From assembly GCA_029821735.1 (NCBI GenBank), contig JALGSU010000002.1, positions 62,001 to 126,000 of the forward strand: a stretch of DNA of 64,000 bases, in the 5' to 3' direction. The notes below the pieces were generated by a model that made no database searches, was not told the DNA's origin, and saw nothing but the letters and a program-made list of their open reading frames with translations. The position numbers and the translations under genes were made by a program. This DNA is from Candidatus Zipacnadia bacterium. Its GTDB lineage: Bacteria > Armatimonadota > Zipacnadia > Zipacnadales > UBA5352. This document shows, one piece after another, positions 18,564 to 28,085 of this stretch (positions are counted from its first letter, which is position 1; each line of letters opens with the position of its first letter).

Positions 18564-18965
18564 CTATTGTGCACTCAACACAACGTGGCTGCGTTCTTCG
18601 CCCATTGCACACTGCTCGGCCACCTGCTCAAGGTTTGCGGCTATCAGGTCGATGGCCTGCTGCACGGTCTGAGCTCTGACGACCACACAGAGCAGCTTCT
18701 TCAAGAGCCGGGGCAAGTTTGGGCCAAACCGCGCGCTGGCCCAGACGTCTACGTCCCCGAGTGCCTCAAGTGAGCTCTTCGCTTTCTTCGGGTCGCCGTG
18801 CTTCATGCGCTCGTCGCCACCATACTTGGAGTTTTCGCGTCGCTCGACGAACTCCGCCTCACCGTCGGCGAATCGATAGACGTCGAAGTATCGGGCCATT
18901 CCCGCGTGATCATCTGTGACCAGATTCTCACCGTCATGCGTGCTGACTGCCACCAAAATCGACAT
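18564..18965 (-). CDS. NifX/NifB-family iron-molybdenum cluster-binding-like protein
   Basis: The 133-residue product begins MSILVAVSTHDGENLVTDDH, followed by YFDVYRFADGE, the standard opening of the NifX / dinitrogenase FeMo-cofactor-binding fold (RNase H-like). The end (TVQQAIDLIAANLEQVAEQ) fits too. No nitrogenase genes are present and such proteins are widespread in non-fixers, where they probably carry iron-sulfur clusters. ATG 18965 is preceded by GAGGTAG. The truncated methyltransferase follows 50 bases downstream on the same strand. Confidence 0.78.
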   Translation of the reverse strand: MSILVAVSTHDGENLVTDDHAGMARYFDVYRFADGEAEFVERRENSKYGGDERMKHGDPKKAKSSLEALGDVDVWASARFGPNLPRLLKKLLCVVVRAQTVQQAIDLIAANLEQVAEQCAMGEERSHVVLSAQ

Positions 18966-19019
18966 GAAACCACTACCTCACGTGTTTCTCTTGCGGAGCC
19001 ACGGATTCGTGACCCGCTG

Positions 19020-19709
19020 TCACGATGCGTCTGGATATTCGGTGCACAGCAGATGCAGCGCCGGCTCATCTTCCTCGATCGCCGGGAAGCGCCCGATCGT
19101 GTCATCATGGAACCGGTTGTCAGTCGTGTCGTCGTTCACCGCCGAGACCTCACCGATCAACACCAAACCGCCCGGCGTGTCCGGTTCGCCCCAGAACGAG
19201 TGATACATGTAACGCGTCAACGTGATGCTCTCGCCCGGCTCCAGCCGCACTTCAGATCCGCCCGGCACCTCATATACGTGCCCGTCGATGTTGACGGTCA
19301 CGGGAGTGTCGAGCCGCTCGCCGTCCTCATTGGCGTTCCACAACTGCAGGCCCAGCACACCCCCGCCACGGCAGATGATGTCCTCGACCTTCTCCCAGTG
19401 GAAGTGCATCGGGCATATCTGCCGGTCGCCGCTGATGAGCAGTTTCTCACAATACTTCTTGATGTACTTATCCATCGCCGCATTGCCGTTACGGATGGTG
19501 AACAGCAGCAGGCCGACGTTCTCGTAGTCGCCCTTGCCGAAGTCCGTGATGTCCCAGCCAAGCATGTTGTCGCGGACCTCGTCCCACTCATGCCCAGCCT
19601 GCGCCCATTCGTCCGGACCCCACGTCGCCCACTTCGGCAGCTTGAAGTTCTGTTCGTCCAGGAAAGCCTTACACCGCTCAAGAATCGCGTTCAGTTCAGA
19701 GCGTTTCAT
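19020..19709 (-). CDS. D-lyxose ketol-isomerase family sugar isomerase
   Basis: This 229-residue cupin-fold protein has the family opening MKRSELNAILERCKAFLDEQ, the FGKGDYENVGLLLFTIRNG block and the metal-binding segment CPMHFHWEKVEDII (His-x-His and Glu). The family interconverts D-lyxose and D-xylulose or D-mannose and D-fructose. ATG 19709 has GGGGAGGAG upstream; the longer frame from 19760 has no ribosome site. It is divergent from the Gfo/Idh dehydrogenase at 19912, suggesting a small sugar-use locus, though the substrate is not determined. Confidence 0.85.
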   Translation of the reverse strand: MKRSELNAILERCKAFLDEQNFKLPKWATWGPDEWAQAGHEWDEVRDNMLGWDITDFGKGDYENVGLLLFTIRNGNAAMDKYIKKYCEKLLISGDRQICPMHFHWEKVEDIICRGGGVLGLQLWNANEDGERLDTPVTVNIDGHVYEVPGGSEVRLEPGESITLTRYMYHSFWGEPDTPGGLVLIGEVSAVNDDTTDNRFHDDTIGRFPAIEEDEPALHLLCTEYPDAS

Positions 19710-19911
19710 ACTCGCTATCTCCTCCCCGCGCGCTGCGGAGGTAACTGCGTGTTCAGTCATGAGTGCACGGTCAGACTAACGTTCGTTCCACGTCGCCGCA
19801 ATCCTCCTGTCACAGCCCCCCGGACCTGAGGAGGATTCCACGAGTGCTGCGTCGAATTACATTCCCCACATACTCTCATGCACGACACGATTGACTTTGG
19901 GGAGGCCACCA

Positions 19912-20952
19912 ATGACTGCAAAGACGCACGGTTTCGGTATCGTCGGCTGCGGCGTAATCGCGCCCACGCATGCTGATGCCATCACCAGACTCGACAACGC
20001 GCACGTCGCTGCCGTGTGCGATCTCAACGAAGAGGCCGGCAAGGCATTCGCTGAAGAATGGAACTGCGACTACTACAAGGACCTCAGTGAGATGGTCGCG
20101 CGAGACGACATCTTCGCCTGCAACATTCTCGTGCCAAGCGGCTTGCACGCCAAGCTCGGCAGAGTCTGTGCCGAAGCGGGCAAGCATGTCATCTGCACCA
20201 AGCCCATCGACATCACGCTGGAGGCCATTGACGATCTCATCGCAGCCGCTGACGCCAACGGGGTCAAGGTGGGCGCCACCCACCAGAACCGCAATTTCCC
20301 CGTCTACCAGCGCATCAAGCGTGCGATCGAGGAGGGCAATCTCGGCGATCTGCTCTATGGCAACGCTTTCGTGCCGTGGTACCGCGCCGACGAGTATTAC
20401 TCGCAGGGCTGGCAGGGCACCTGGAAGATGGATGGCGGCGGCGCGCTGATGAACCAGTCGATCCACTACATCGACCTGCTCATCTGGTTCATGGGCGACG
20501 TCGCGAAGGTCACCGGTTTCGCCGACCACCTGGCCCATGACATCGAGACCGAGGACTGCGGCACCGCCGCCCTGAAGTTCGCCTCTGGTGCCCAGGGCCT
20601 GATCCAGGGAACCACCTGCACGTACAAGGGCAGCCCGGCGCGCATCGAGATCCACGGCACGAAGGGCAACGTGCTCGTGGTAGGCGACGAGGTCGCGATC
20701 TGGGACGTCGAGGGCGAGCAAGAGGAATACAATCCGGACGCTGGCATGTCCATCACCGGGGCCAGCGACCCCAAGGGCGGCATGCAGGAGAACGCTGTGC
20801 ACTCGCACATGGAGCAGATCGGCGACATGATCGCCGCCGTCGAGGAGGGCCGCGAGCCCACGCTCAACGGTCAGGAAGCGCGGCGCGCCGTCGAGGTCAT
20901 CCTCTCGATCTACATATCCAGCCAGAACGCCGAGGTCGTTGAGCTCGGCTGA
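19912..20952 (+). CDS. Gfo/Idh/MocA-family oxidoreductase
   Basis: This 346-residue NAD(P)-dependent dehydrogenase has a Rossmann motif at the N-terminus (GIVGCGVIAPTHADAI), then the family signatures ICTKPIDITLEAID (EKP replaced by TKP), GATHQNRNFP and GGGALMNQSIHYIDLLIW with the catalytic-region His. Members oxidise sugars or cyclitols. ATG 19912 follows GGGGAGG by 6 bases. A second family member lies at 33622 and is clearly distinct. It is divergent from the isomerase gene. Confidence 0.93.
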   Translation: MTAKTHGFGIVGCGVIAPTHADAITRLDNAHVAAVCDLNEEAGKAFAEEWNCDYYKDLSEMVARDDIFACNILVPSGLHAKLGRVCAEAGKHVICTKPIDITLEAIDDLIAAADANGVKVGATHQNRNFPVYQRIKRAIEEGNLGDLLYGNAFVPWYRADEYYSQGWQGTWKMDGGGALMNQSIHYIDLLIWFMGDVAKVTGFADHLAHDIETEDCGTAALKFASGAQGLIQGTTCTYKGSPARIEIHGTKGNVLVVGDEVAIWDVEGEQEEYNPDAGMSITGASDPKGGMQENAVHSHMEQIGDMIAAVEEGREPTLNGQEARRAVEVILSIYISSQNAEVVELG

Positions 20953-21058
20953 GGTACTTGACATATCTCTCGTCGCGCACGGCCGGCGCTATCCGCGTCG
21001 GCCGTGCGCGTTCTGCCGTGCAGGAATCACACCGCCTCCGAGGGAACTTCGTCCCATC

Positions 21059-22771
21059 ATGCGCCCCTGGCATCTTGCCCTCATCCTGATCATCATCGTG
21101 TGCGCGGTCTTCGCCGAGGTCCGCTACATGCAGTTCCTCGACTGGGACGACCAGGCCAACGTGTTCGAGAACCCCTGGATCAATCCGGTATCAGCCAGCG
21201 GGGTCGCGCATTTCTGGAAAGCCCCTTACTTCGGCTTCTACATCCCGGTGACGCGCACCGTCTGGGCGGGTCTGGCCTGGCTGGCACGCACACCCCCGAA
21301 CGAGCACGGCATCCGCCTCGACCCCGCCTGGTTCCATCTGGCGAACGTTGTCGTGCACGTGCTCAACACGTTGTTAGTGCTGGCGATTCTGCGCCTGCTC
21401 ATCCGCGCGGACGGGCCAGCGTTTGCCGGAGCTGCGCTCTTCGCGCTGCACCCTATTCAGGTCGAGCCGGTGTGCTGGGTGACGGGCATGAAGGACCTGC
21501 TGGGTGCGTTCTTTGCTCTATGCGCGATCTGGCAGTATCTGCGCTACGCCCGCGGCCCCGACCTATCGCGCTGGCGTCTGGCCCTATCGGTGCTCCTCTT
21601 TGCCGTGGCGGTGCTGGCCAAACCCACTGCTGTGGTCGCCATCGTCATCGCGTGGGTCCTCGACCATTTCGTCCTCGGGCGCTCCGCGCGCGACGCAACT
21701 CGGTCGCTCGCGCTCTGGGTGCCCGTGGCGGCGGGGGCTGCGATACTCACCAAGGTCTTCAATGGCCCGGATCCCGAAGCTGTGGCGATCTGGGCGCGCC
21801 CGCTTGTGGCCGCAGATGCCCTGGCCTTCTACCTCAGCAAGCTCGCCTGGCCGGTGGGGCTGTGCGCGAACTACACGCGCAAACCCGCTCTGGTGCTGAG
21901 CAGTTGGTGGGGATATGCCACATGGCTGGCTCCCGTGGCAGTCGCTGCGATCCTCATCATCGTCCGCCGCCGTCTCCCGGTTCTGACCGCTGCTGGACTG
22001 GTCTTCGGGCTGGCCCTGCTGCCCGTTCTGGGCCTTGTACCCTTCAGCAACCCGGATGTCTGCGACCGCTTCATGTATCTCGCGATGCTCGGCCCGGCTC
22101 TCGCGCTCGCCTTCGCGCTGCATCGCTGGCCGTCGCGGCATCTCGGCGCAATCACTGTCATCGTTCTTGTCGCCTTGACCGCCGGGACGCTTCTGCAGAC
22201 CTGCCACTGGCACACGACCAGCCTGCTCTTCGAGCGAGTCCTGGCGGTCAATCCGCGAAGCTGGGTGGCCCACACAACCCTCGCCAACGATCTGATGCGT
22301 CGTGGCTACGTCGACGACGCTCTGCCCCATCTCGAACTGGCGCTCGCCGAGAATCCTGACTATCCCGACGTCCATGACTCGCTGGGCATCTACATGCAGC
22401 GGTCGGGCGAACCGGAAGAGGCCCTGCCGCACCATCGCCGCGCCCTCGAACTCAACGCCAGCGAAAGCCTGCCGCACTTCAACTTCGCCAATGCGCTCAA
22501 GGCAGCCGGCCACCTGGAAGAGTCGCTCATCGAGTTTCAGCGTGCACTGCAGATCGACCCGACCATGTGGAATGCCCACAACAACATGGCCGCGCTGCTG
22601 GTGGCGATGGATCGCCCCGAAGACGCCATCCCCCACTTCGAGGCCTGCATCGCGATCAACCCCGACTACGAGCCTGGCTGGCTCAATCTCGCGTCTGTCC
22701 TCGCCCGGCTTGGCCGCGAGGACGAGGCCCGGAGGCTACTCGAACGGGCGCGAACTCGCCCTCGGCCCTGA
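21059..22771 (+). CDS. Polytopic membrane protein with C-terminal TPR repeats (TMTC-like), copy 1
   Basis: This 570-residue protein has an N-terminal membrane helix, then FLDWDDQANVFENPW, the acidic loop of GT-C glycosyltransferases and TMTC proteins. About ten more hydrophobic helices follow to around residue 385. The C-terminal 180 residues are TPR units (AHTTLANDLMRRGYVDDALP, HNNMAALLVAMDRPEDAIPH). By family it may transfer a sugar from a lipid carrier on the outer face of the membrane; that is inference. ATG 21059 (MRPWHLALIL) matches the start of its paralogue. It is 53 bases upstream of copy 2. Confidence 0.82.
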   Translation: MRPWHLALILIIIVCAVFAEVRYMQFLDWDDQANVFENPWINPVSASGVAHFWKAPYFGFYIPVTRTVWAGLAWLARTPPNEHGIRLDPAWFHLANVVVHVLNTLLVLAILRLLIRADGPAFAGAALFALHPIQVEPVCWVTGMKDLLGAFFALCAIWQYLRYARGPDLSRWRLALSVLLFAVAVLAKPTAVVAIVIAWVLDHFVLGRSARDATRSLALWVPVAAGAAILTKVFNGPDPEAVAIWARPLVAADALAFYLSKLAWPVGLCANYTRKPALVLSSWWGYATWLAPVAVAAILIIVRRRLPVLTAAGLVFGLALLPVLGLVPFSNPDVCDRFMYLAMLGPALALAFALHRWPSRHLGAITVIVLVALTAGTLLQTCHWHTTSLLFERVLAVNPRSWVAHTTLANDLMRRGYVDDALPHLELALAENPDYPDVHDSLGIYMQRSGEPEEALPHHRRALELNASESLPHFNFANALKAAGHLEESLIEFQRALQIDPTMWNAHNNMAALLVAMDRPEDAIPHFEACIAINPDYEPGWLNLASVLARLGREDEARRLLERARTRPRP

Positions 22772-22824
22772 GCACGCCACCTCCCGATGCAGGAGTTGCG
22801 CCCGGGCAGCGCGAAAAAGACCGC

Positions 22825-24579
22825 ATGCGTCCATGGCACTTCGCCCTGATCCTGGTCGTTGTGGTGGTTCTCGTCTTCGCCGAGGCGCGCCAGATGCAGT
22901 TCCTCGACTGGGACGACAATATCAACGTCTATGCAAACCCCAATCTCAGTCCAGTCACCACGGAATCGCTCGCCGAGATATGGACCAAGCCTTACTTCGC
23001 TCTCTACATCCCGGTCACCCACACCATCTGGGCCGGCGTTGCGAGCCTGGCCCAGCGCCCGCCCGATGAGCGCGGCATTACGCTGGACCCATCGCGCTTC
23101 CACCTCGCGAACCTCCTCGTGCACGTCATGAACGTGCTCATCGTGTTCGCCATTCTGCGCCTGCTCCTGCGCCACGACTTGGGCGCGTTCTTCGGTGCGG
23201 GCCTCTTCGCGCTACATCCGGTCCAGGTCGAACCAGTGTGCTGGATCACCGGCATGAAGGACCTGGCGGGCGCGCTTTTCGCGCTCCTGGCCCTGTGGCA
23301 GTATCTCGTCGCCGCCGCAGCCGAACACAGTGCCTCGCCAGGCTCGCGATCGCGTCTGCACATGGGTCTGGCACTTCTCTTCTTCGCACTGGCAATGCTG
23401 GCCAAACAGACCGCCGCCGGCCTGATTGTCATCGCCTGGGGTCTGGACTGCCTCGTGATTGGCCGCAGCCCTCGCGAATCTGCACGCGCACTGCTCCCGT
23501 GGGTGCCGGTGGCGATCGCCGGCGCGATTATCGCCAAGGTCTTCAACGGTCCCGAGCCAGCGGCCGTCCACATATGGGGCCGCCCGTTCGTCGCTGGCGA
23601 CGCTCTCGCTTTCTACCTGAACAAGCTCGTCTGGCCGGTGGGCTTGTGCACCGATTACGGTCGCATGCCCGCGATGGTGCTCGCGAACTGGTGGGGCTAT
23701 GTCACGTGGCTCGCCCCTGCCGGGCTGGCTGCTGTGCTGATCGTCGGTCGCCGGCGCTGGCCAATCCTCGCTGCCGCCGGGTTGGCCTTCGGCATGGCGC
23801 TGCTGCCTGTGCTGGGACTGGTGCCCTTCCCCGGTCAGGACGTCACCGATCGCTACATGTACCTGGCGATGCTCGGCCCTGCGCTCGCACTTGGGTGGTG
23901 CATCGCCCGGTTCCAGTCAAAGAGAATGACCGCGATCGCGGCGGTTCTACTGGCGCTACTGGCATTCGGCAGTTCGGTCCAGTCGCTGCACTGGCGGGAC
24001 AACAAGGCCCTGTTCATGCGCGTGTTGGAGGTGAACCAGCTCAGCTGGGTGGCCCATACCACTTTGGCCAACGAGTTGCTCAAAGATGGCAGCCCTGAGG
24101 CAGCCTACGCGTTCGCTGCCGGGGCCCTGAGGGTGAAGCCCGAATATGCCGAGGCGCACGACACCCTTGGCCGAGCCCTCCTCATGCTGGGCCGGCCCGA
24201 GGACGCAATCACCGAGTACCGCCGCGCCCTGAGCATCCGCCCCGACAGCGCCGCTACGCACCACGCTCTGGGTGGCGTGCTCGCGTCCGTGGGCAAAGTC
24301 GAGGAGGCCCAGGCGGAGTATGAGGAGACGCTGCGCCTCGATCCGCAGGCCTGGTACGCGCATGATGCTCTCGGGGTGCTGATGGGCTCGCAGGGGCGTC
24401 ACGAAGAGGCGATCACGCACTTCCGCGCCTGCGCTCGTATCAAACCCGACTACCCGAACGCGCAGGCGAACTTGGGCTTCGCACTCATGAACTCGGGGCG
24501 CGAGGACGAGGCCCAGCGCGTCTTCGACGCGGTACGTGCGCGCTGGCCGCACATGAACGTGCCCCCCCGATCGCCCTGA
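22825..24579 (+). CDS. Polytopic membrane protein with C-terminal TPR repeats (TMTC-like), copy 2
   Basis: This is a paralogue of the preceding gene, with the same start (MRPWHFALIL), the same acidic loop (FLDWDDNINVYANPN), the same internal blocks (GLFALHPVQVEPVCWITGMKD, AFYLNKLVWPVGLC) and a TPR tail of about five units. It is a tandem duplication that has diverged across its whole length, so it is not recent. The product has 584 residues. The pair is probably co-transcribed, ending at the hairpin at 24611. Substrate and partner are unknown; transferases of the TMTC/GT-C class are the best comparison. Confidence 0.82.
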   Translation: MRPWHFALILVVVVVLVFAEARQMQFLDWDDNINVYANPNLSPVTTESLAEIWTKPYFALYIPVTHTIWAGVASLAQRPPDERGITLDPSRFHLANLLVHVMNVLIVFAILRLLLRHDLGAFFGAGLFALHPVQVEPVCWITGMKDLAGALFALLALWQYLVAAAAEHSASPGSRSRLHMGLALLFFALAMLAKQTAAGLIVIAWGLDCLVIGRSPRESARALLPWVPVAIAGAIIAKVFNGPEPAAVHIWGRPFVAGDALAFYLNKLVWPVGLCTDYGRMPAMVLANWWGYVTWLAPAGLAAVLIVGRRRWPILAAAGLAFGMALLPVLGLVPFPGQDVTDRYMYLAMLGPALALGWCIARFQSKRMTAIAAVLLALLAFGSSVQSLHWRDNKALFMRVLEVNQLSWVAHTTLANELLKDGSPEAAYAFAAGALRVKPEYAEAHDTLGRALLMLGRPEDAITEYRRALSIRPDSAATHHALGGVLASVGKVEEAQAEYEETLRLDPQAWYAHDALGVLMGSQGRHEEAITHFRACARIKPDYPNAQANLGFALMNSGREDEAQRVFDAVRARWPHMNVPPRSP

Positions 24580-24610
24580 GCAGGACCTGACCGCGCATCA
24601 GTACATGCGG

Positions 24611-24637
24611 GCGGGCAGCCCGTCCGGGGCTGCCCGC
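24611..24637. terminator. Bidirectional hairpin between convergent genes
   Basis: A perfect 11-bp stem (GCGGGCAGCCC / GGGCTGCCCGC, loop GTCCG) lies between the convergent stops at 24579 and 24660. A GTGTTTG tract follows on the plus strand. Confidence 0.65.
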
Positions 24638-24659
24638 GGCGTGTTTGCGTTCGCTCTGA

Positions 24660-25499
24660 CTACAGGGCCCGCAGGAACTCTATGGCGCGCTGCACATCAC
24701 CCACCGGGTCGCTGCCGGACTCGCGCTCGATAGCGAAGTAACCCTCGTATCCCGCTTCGGCCAAGCTGCTGGTATACACATCCCAGTCCACCCAGCCCTC
24801 GCCCAGTGGCACTTCCTGGTGAGTGCCATCCTCGTGCACGATCCCGTCCTTGGCGTGGGTATGGACGATGTACTCACCGATGACACTCGGGCCTGCACTG
24901 GGCATGAAGTCGGCCAGCGCCTGCTCACGATCATACTCGGTGCCATCGCGCTTTGCCAGAATCCCCGGCCACAGGATGAGATTGGCTGGATCGTAGTTGA
25001 CGCGGATGCGCTCGGACTCGACTGCCTCGATCATGTTCTTGAGGACGAAGGGCGGCTCCGGGCCAGTCTCGATGGCCACGCAGGCATCGACCTCATCGCC
25101 CTTGACTGCGAACCGTTCCATCGCGCGCGCCATATTGTCCCAGTGCTCGCCGCTCGGCTCCCACGGCATGATGCCGACATGCGCACCCCAGATGCCACAC
25201 TCGAGGTCCGCCGCCAGCTCGAGCAGACTCTCGCCCCACTGCACGTTCTTCTCCCAGTCATCCTCCTCGCACAGGTCCACCTGCCCGCCCCAGAGCATGA
25301 TTGCGGTGATGTCCAGTCCAAGCTTCTCGCAATGCTTCACAAGCTCCTCACGCGCCGGCTTGCTGAACTCCTCGGGGGCGAACTCGCCCTTCGCCGGGAT
25401 GTGCACGCCGCCTACTCCCCACTGGGCGAGAAGGTCGAGCGCCTCCCAGGGATCCATCTTCAGGTTATCGAGTTTGACTGCGATACGCGAGGCGTCCAT
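24660..25499 (-). CDS. Sugar phosphate isomerase/epimerase-like TIM barrel
   Basis: This 279-residue protein of the xylose-isomerase-like AP_endonuc_2 superfamily carries the expected metal-site segments: CVAIETGPEPP (Glu), RVNYDPANLI (Asp), EYIVHTHAKDG (His-x-His) and FAIERESG (Glu near the C-terminus). Members epimerise or isomerise sugars, keto-inositols or hydroxypyruvate. ATG 25499 follows AGGAGG. The gene stands next to, but on the opposite strand from, the TMTC-like pair. A partner dehydrogenase of Gfo/Idh type lies 4 kb away. The exact substrate cannot be read from the sequence. Confidence 0.87.
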   Translation of the reverse strand: MDASRIAVKLDNLKMDPWEALDLLAQWGVGGVHIPAKGEFAPEEFSKPAREELVKHCEKLGLDITAIMLWGGQVDLCEEDDWEKNVQWGESLLELAADLECGIWGAHVGIMPWEPSGEHWDNMARAMERFAVKGDEVDACVAIETGPEPPFVLKNMIEAVESERIRVNYDPANLILWPGILAKRDGTEYDREQALADFMPSAGPSVIGEYIVHTHAKDGIVHEDGTHQEVPLGEGWVDWDVYTSSLAEAGYEGYFAIERESGSDPVGDVQRAIEFLRAL

Positions 25500-25552
25500 C
25501 TGTTGTCCTCCTGTACGTTGCGTGTGACAGAGTCTGTCGCTTCAGAGTGTTC

Positions 25553-27709
25553 TCACGCCAGGTCCTCGAGGGTCCTTGCTTCCAGGCCACCATGGACGAT
25601 GAGCATGGACTTGCCCACCCGCTGGGCCACATCCTCGGCAAGAGAGCCAAAGAACGCACGCCGCAATCCACGGGCGCTGCTGGTCGCCATGACGATGATA
25701 TCGTGATCCTCCGCCGCCTGCAGAATCGTGTGGACCCGCGATTCCGCCGCAACCGGTGTGCAGGCAACATGACCGGGTATCTCGCGCGCGCCCGGCCAAC
25801 TCAGGACGTCCGTCCGCGCGACTTCGAGGTCGTCCGCACGCGTCTCCGGCGGCGTTAGATACTGCAGCGTGATCTGGTGCTCCATGACCGCACCCAGCGC
25901 GCACGTCAGCGGCTGGACAATGGCGAACTCCTCGGGTGTCGAGAACGGCACGAGGATCCGCTCGGTATGCAGCGGTCCGGCGAAGCGCACAACCACCACC
26001 GGGCAGAGGGCGTCGCGTGCCAGACCGTCGACAATCTGGCAGAACCTCGGGGCTCGTTTCACCAGCGGATGGCCAACCACGATGGCGTCCGCGTTGGTCT
26101 CTTCAGCCGCCCGCAGTATCCCCTGCGCCACGTCGCCCGCGAACTCCACCTCAGTGTCAAGCGGGTAGCCAAGTGAACGCGTCTCGTTGTCAGCGATGCG
26201 GAAGAGCGCGACGGCGTCCTCATCGGCGCCCTCTGCCCAGAAGTCCATCGACCCGTGGCCTGTGACCACATGCAGCGCAACCGGGACAGCATGGTAGTGA
26301 TGCGCAATCAAGGTCGCGATCCGCGTCACCCCCGCTGCCGTTCCCGGGTGCGCCAGACCGGCGACCACACACCCGTCAGGGCTAGTCGCCGGCGTGAGCT
26401 TCGGCCACGTCCAAGGCATGACCTCGATGCCATCCAGCGCGTGCGGCTCCTCGGTCACCCCGCTCGCCTCGCCCTCGGGCACCTCCCCCGCTCGCAGCAA
26501 CATCAGACGCACCAGAGGCGGCCCGACCAACTCGTTGATAACAACACTTGCGACCACCACGTTGATGACGAAGCTGCGGATCGCGTCCAAGCTCGGGTCC
26601 TGCCTGACCAGATATGCCAGACCGATAGCGAGGCCGGCCTGTGGCAGCAACCCCAACCCGATCGAGGACGCCACTGACTTGGGCAGATCCGCCGACCGCG
26701 CACCCAGCATCGCCCCGAAGTACTTGCCGGCCGCGCGCGCGATGATGAACACCGCACCCAGGGCTCCGGCGGCCGCCAATTCACCCAGATGCAATTGCGC
26801 GCCAGCCAGCGCGAAGAATATCCCATACAGAGGTGGCTCAAAGTCATTCAGTGCCCGGAAGGCCCGCACATCTCGGCGATCACGATTGACCACCGCGAAG
26901 CCCGCAGCGACCCCGGCCAGCAACGCCGACATGCCCAGGTAGCTGGCCAGTCCGCCACAGAAGAACACGGCCGCCAGCGATGCCACCAGGACGTCGGCGC
27001 GGTTTGACAGCTTGTGCACCACGTAGTCGCACAGCCAGCCAATCGCCATCCCCAGCGCCAGCGATCCGAGCGTGTTGATCAGAGGCGCTAGAACCTGTCC
27101 GAGCACCCCGTTGCCTGTCTCTCCGGTGCCGAGCAGCGTCTGTGCCGCCGCGACTGCCACTCCGAACAGCGTAACGCTCAGCGCGTTGTTGACCACCACC
27201 GTCGAGAGCACCAGCCGCGTGACCGGACCGGAGGCCTCCGACTCGCGAATGACCGCAACGGTCGCCGCGGGAGCCGTGGCCACCGCAATCGACGCGCAGA
27301 TTAGCGACACGGACACCCAGAGAGCCGGGCCCGCGCTCTCGCCTCCCAGACCCGACGCCCATGCGGTGACCCCGAGCGTCACAGCCGTCAGCAGGAAGGC
27401 CCCGGCCGACTCGCCTATGCTCACTCGCGTCAGCGCCCGCGCCGATGTCCGCAACTGCTGCAAGTCGAACCGCTCGCCAATCCCGAAAGCCACCAGCATC
27501 AGCGCAATATTCGTGAAGACCTGCATGCCCTCGCTGTGCGCCTGATCGCCCATCACATCCAACCACGAAGGGCCAAGGGCCAACCCCGCGAGGATGTACC
27601 CCGTGACCGATGGCAGATGCAGGGCTTTGGCCAGCCGTGCCAATGCAAAGCCCACCGCAAGCAGCAGGCTCAGCGCCAGAACTATGTTGACTTCGTTCGT
27701 GCCAGGCAT
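25553..27709 (-). CDS. Cation:proton antiporter (CPA2-like) with two universal-stress-protein domains
   Basis: This 718-residue inner-membrane exchanger has 11-13 hydrophobic helices in its first 400 residues, opening LPSVTGYILAGLALGP as in CPA2 antiporters. Two cytoplasmic Usp-like segments follow. The first includes ADAIVVGHPLVKRAPRFCQI and the second DHDIIVMATSSARGLRRAFFG, each with the ATP-loop-like end (VVVVRF, MLIVHG). Usp domains bind nucleotides and may sense energy state. ATG 27709 follows a modest GGGAA; a longer frame to 27793 lacks support. The 353-base upstream gap contains the DnaA-box cluster. Confidence 0.88.
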   Translation of the reverse strand: MPGTNEVNIVLALSLLLAVGFALARLAKALHLPSVTGYILAGLALGPSWLDVMGDQAHSEGMQVFTNIALMLVAFGIGERFDLQQLRTSARALTRVSIGESAGAFLLTAVTLGVTAWASGLGGESAGPALWVSVSLICASIAVATAPAATVAVIRESEASGPVTRLVLSTVVVNNALSVTLFGVAVAAAQTLLGTGETGNGVLGQVLAPLINTLGSLALGMAIGWLCDYVVHKLSNRADVLVASLAAVFFCGGLASYLGMSALLAGVAAGFAVVNRDRRDVRAFRALNDFEPPLYGIFFALAGAQLHLGELAAAGALGAVFIIARAAGKYFGAMLGARSADLPKSVASSIGLGLLPQAGLAIGLAYLVRQDPSLDAIRSFVINVVVASVVINELVGPPLVRLMLLRAGEVPEGEASGVTEEPHALDGIEVMPWTWPKLTPATSPDGCVVAGLAHPGTAAGVTRIATLIAHHYHAVPVALHVVTGHGSMDFWAEGADEDAVALFRIADNETRSLGYPLDTEVEFAGDVAQGILRAAEETNADAIVVGHPLVKRAPRFCQIVDGLARDALCPVVVVRFAGPLHTERILVPFSTPEEFAIVQPLTCALGAVMEHQITLQYLTPPETRADDLEVARTDVLSWPGAREIPGHVACTPVAAESRVHTILQAAEDHDIIVMATSSARGLRRAFFGSLAEDVAQRVGKSMLIVHGGLEARTLEDLA

Positions 27710-27906
27710 ATTCCCAATCTGCGTCGCTGGTTGGTTGCACAGCACACAGCATGGCATCGGGCCGGCGACTTCACACGCCGACGGTACATACACATTTGCG
27801 CCACTGTAGAGAAATCCCTATCTCACAAAGCGGCTACGCTGACCTGAGCCAGGAACGCCCGCCACCGCAACACCGACTTGGCAGCCTAACACCTGTTCCA
27901 AGCCGG

Positions 27907-28085
27907 TTTTCCACAGACAGGCACACGCCGATGGCCGTTATCCACCGGGTTTTCCACAATTTGCGTGTTCAAATGTGCGCATCCCCGAGAGGTCAGTATT
28001 CCCAAAGCCTCTCAGAAGTCGCCTTCGACAGCGCCCCCGGGCCACGCCAATATTGCCATAATTCAGACAATATATATAGGCAGTT
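27907..28085. other. DnaA-box cluster with AT-rich flank (candidate origin or DnaA-binding region)
   Basis: Three DnaA-box-like nonamers lie on the plus strand: TTTTCCACA (27907-27915), TTATCCACC (27938-27946) and TTTTCCACA (27950-27958). About 90 bases to the right an AT-rich stretch (28047-28080) contains CAATATTGCC and ACAATATATATAGG, in otherwise GC-rich DNA; its right part is the 3' end of tsaD. The 353-base gap (27710-28062) holds no gene. An oriC, an accessory DnaA-titration site or DnaA control of the antiporter gene are all compatible. A parS-like site lies 6.7 kb away. Confidence 0.5.

Noticed and set aside
18564..18965. Evidence for nitrogen fixation
   Set aside because: NifX-like domains and Nif3-like proteins are widespread in non-fixers and no nitrogenase structural or nifB-type radical SAM gene is present.
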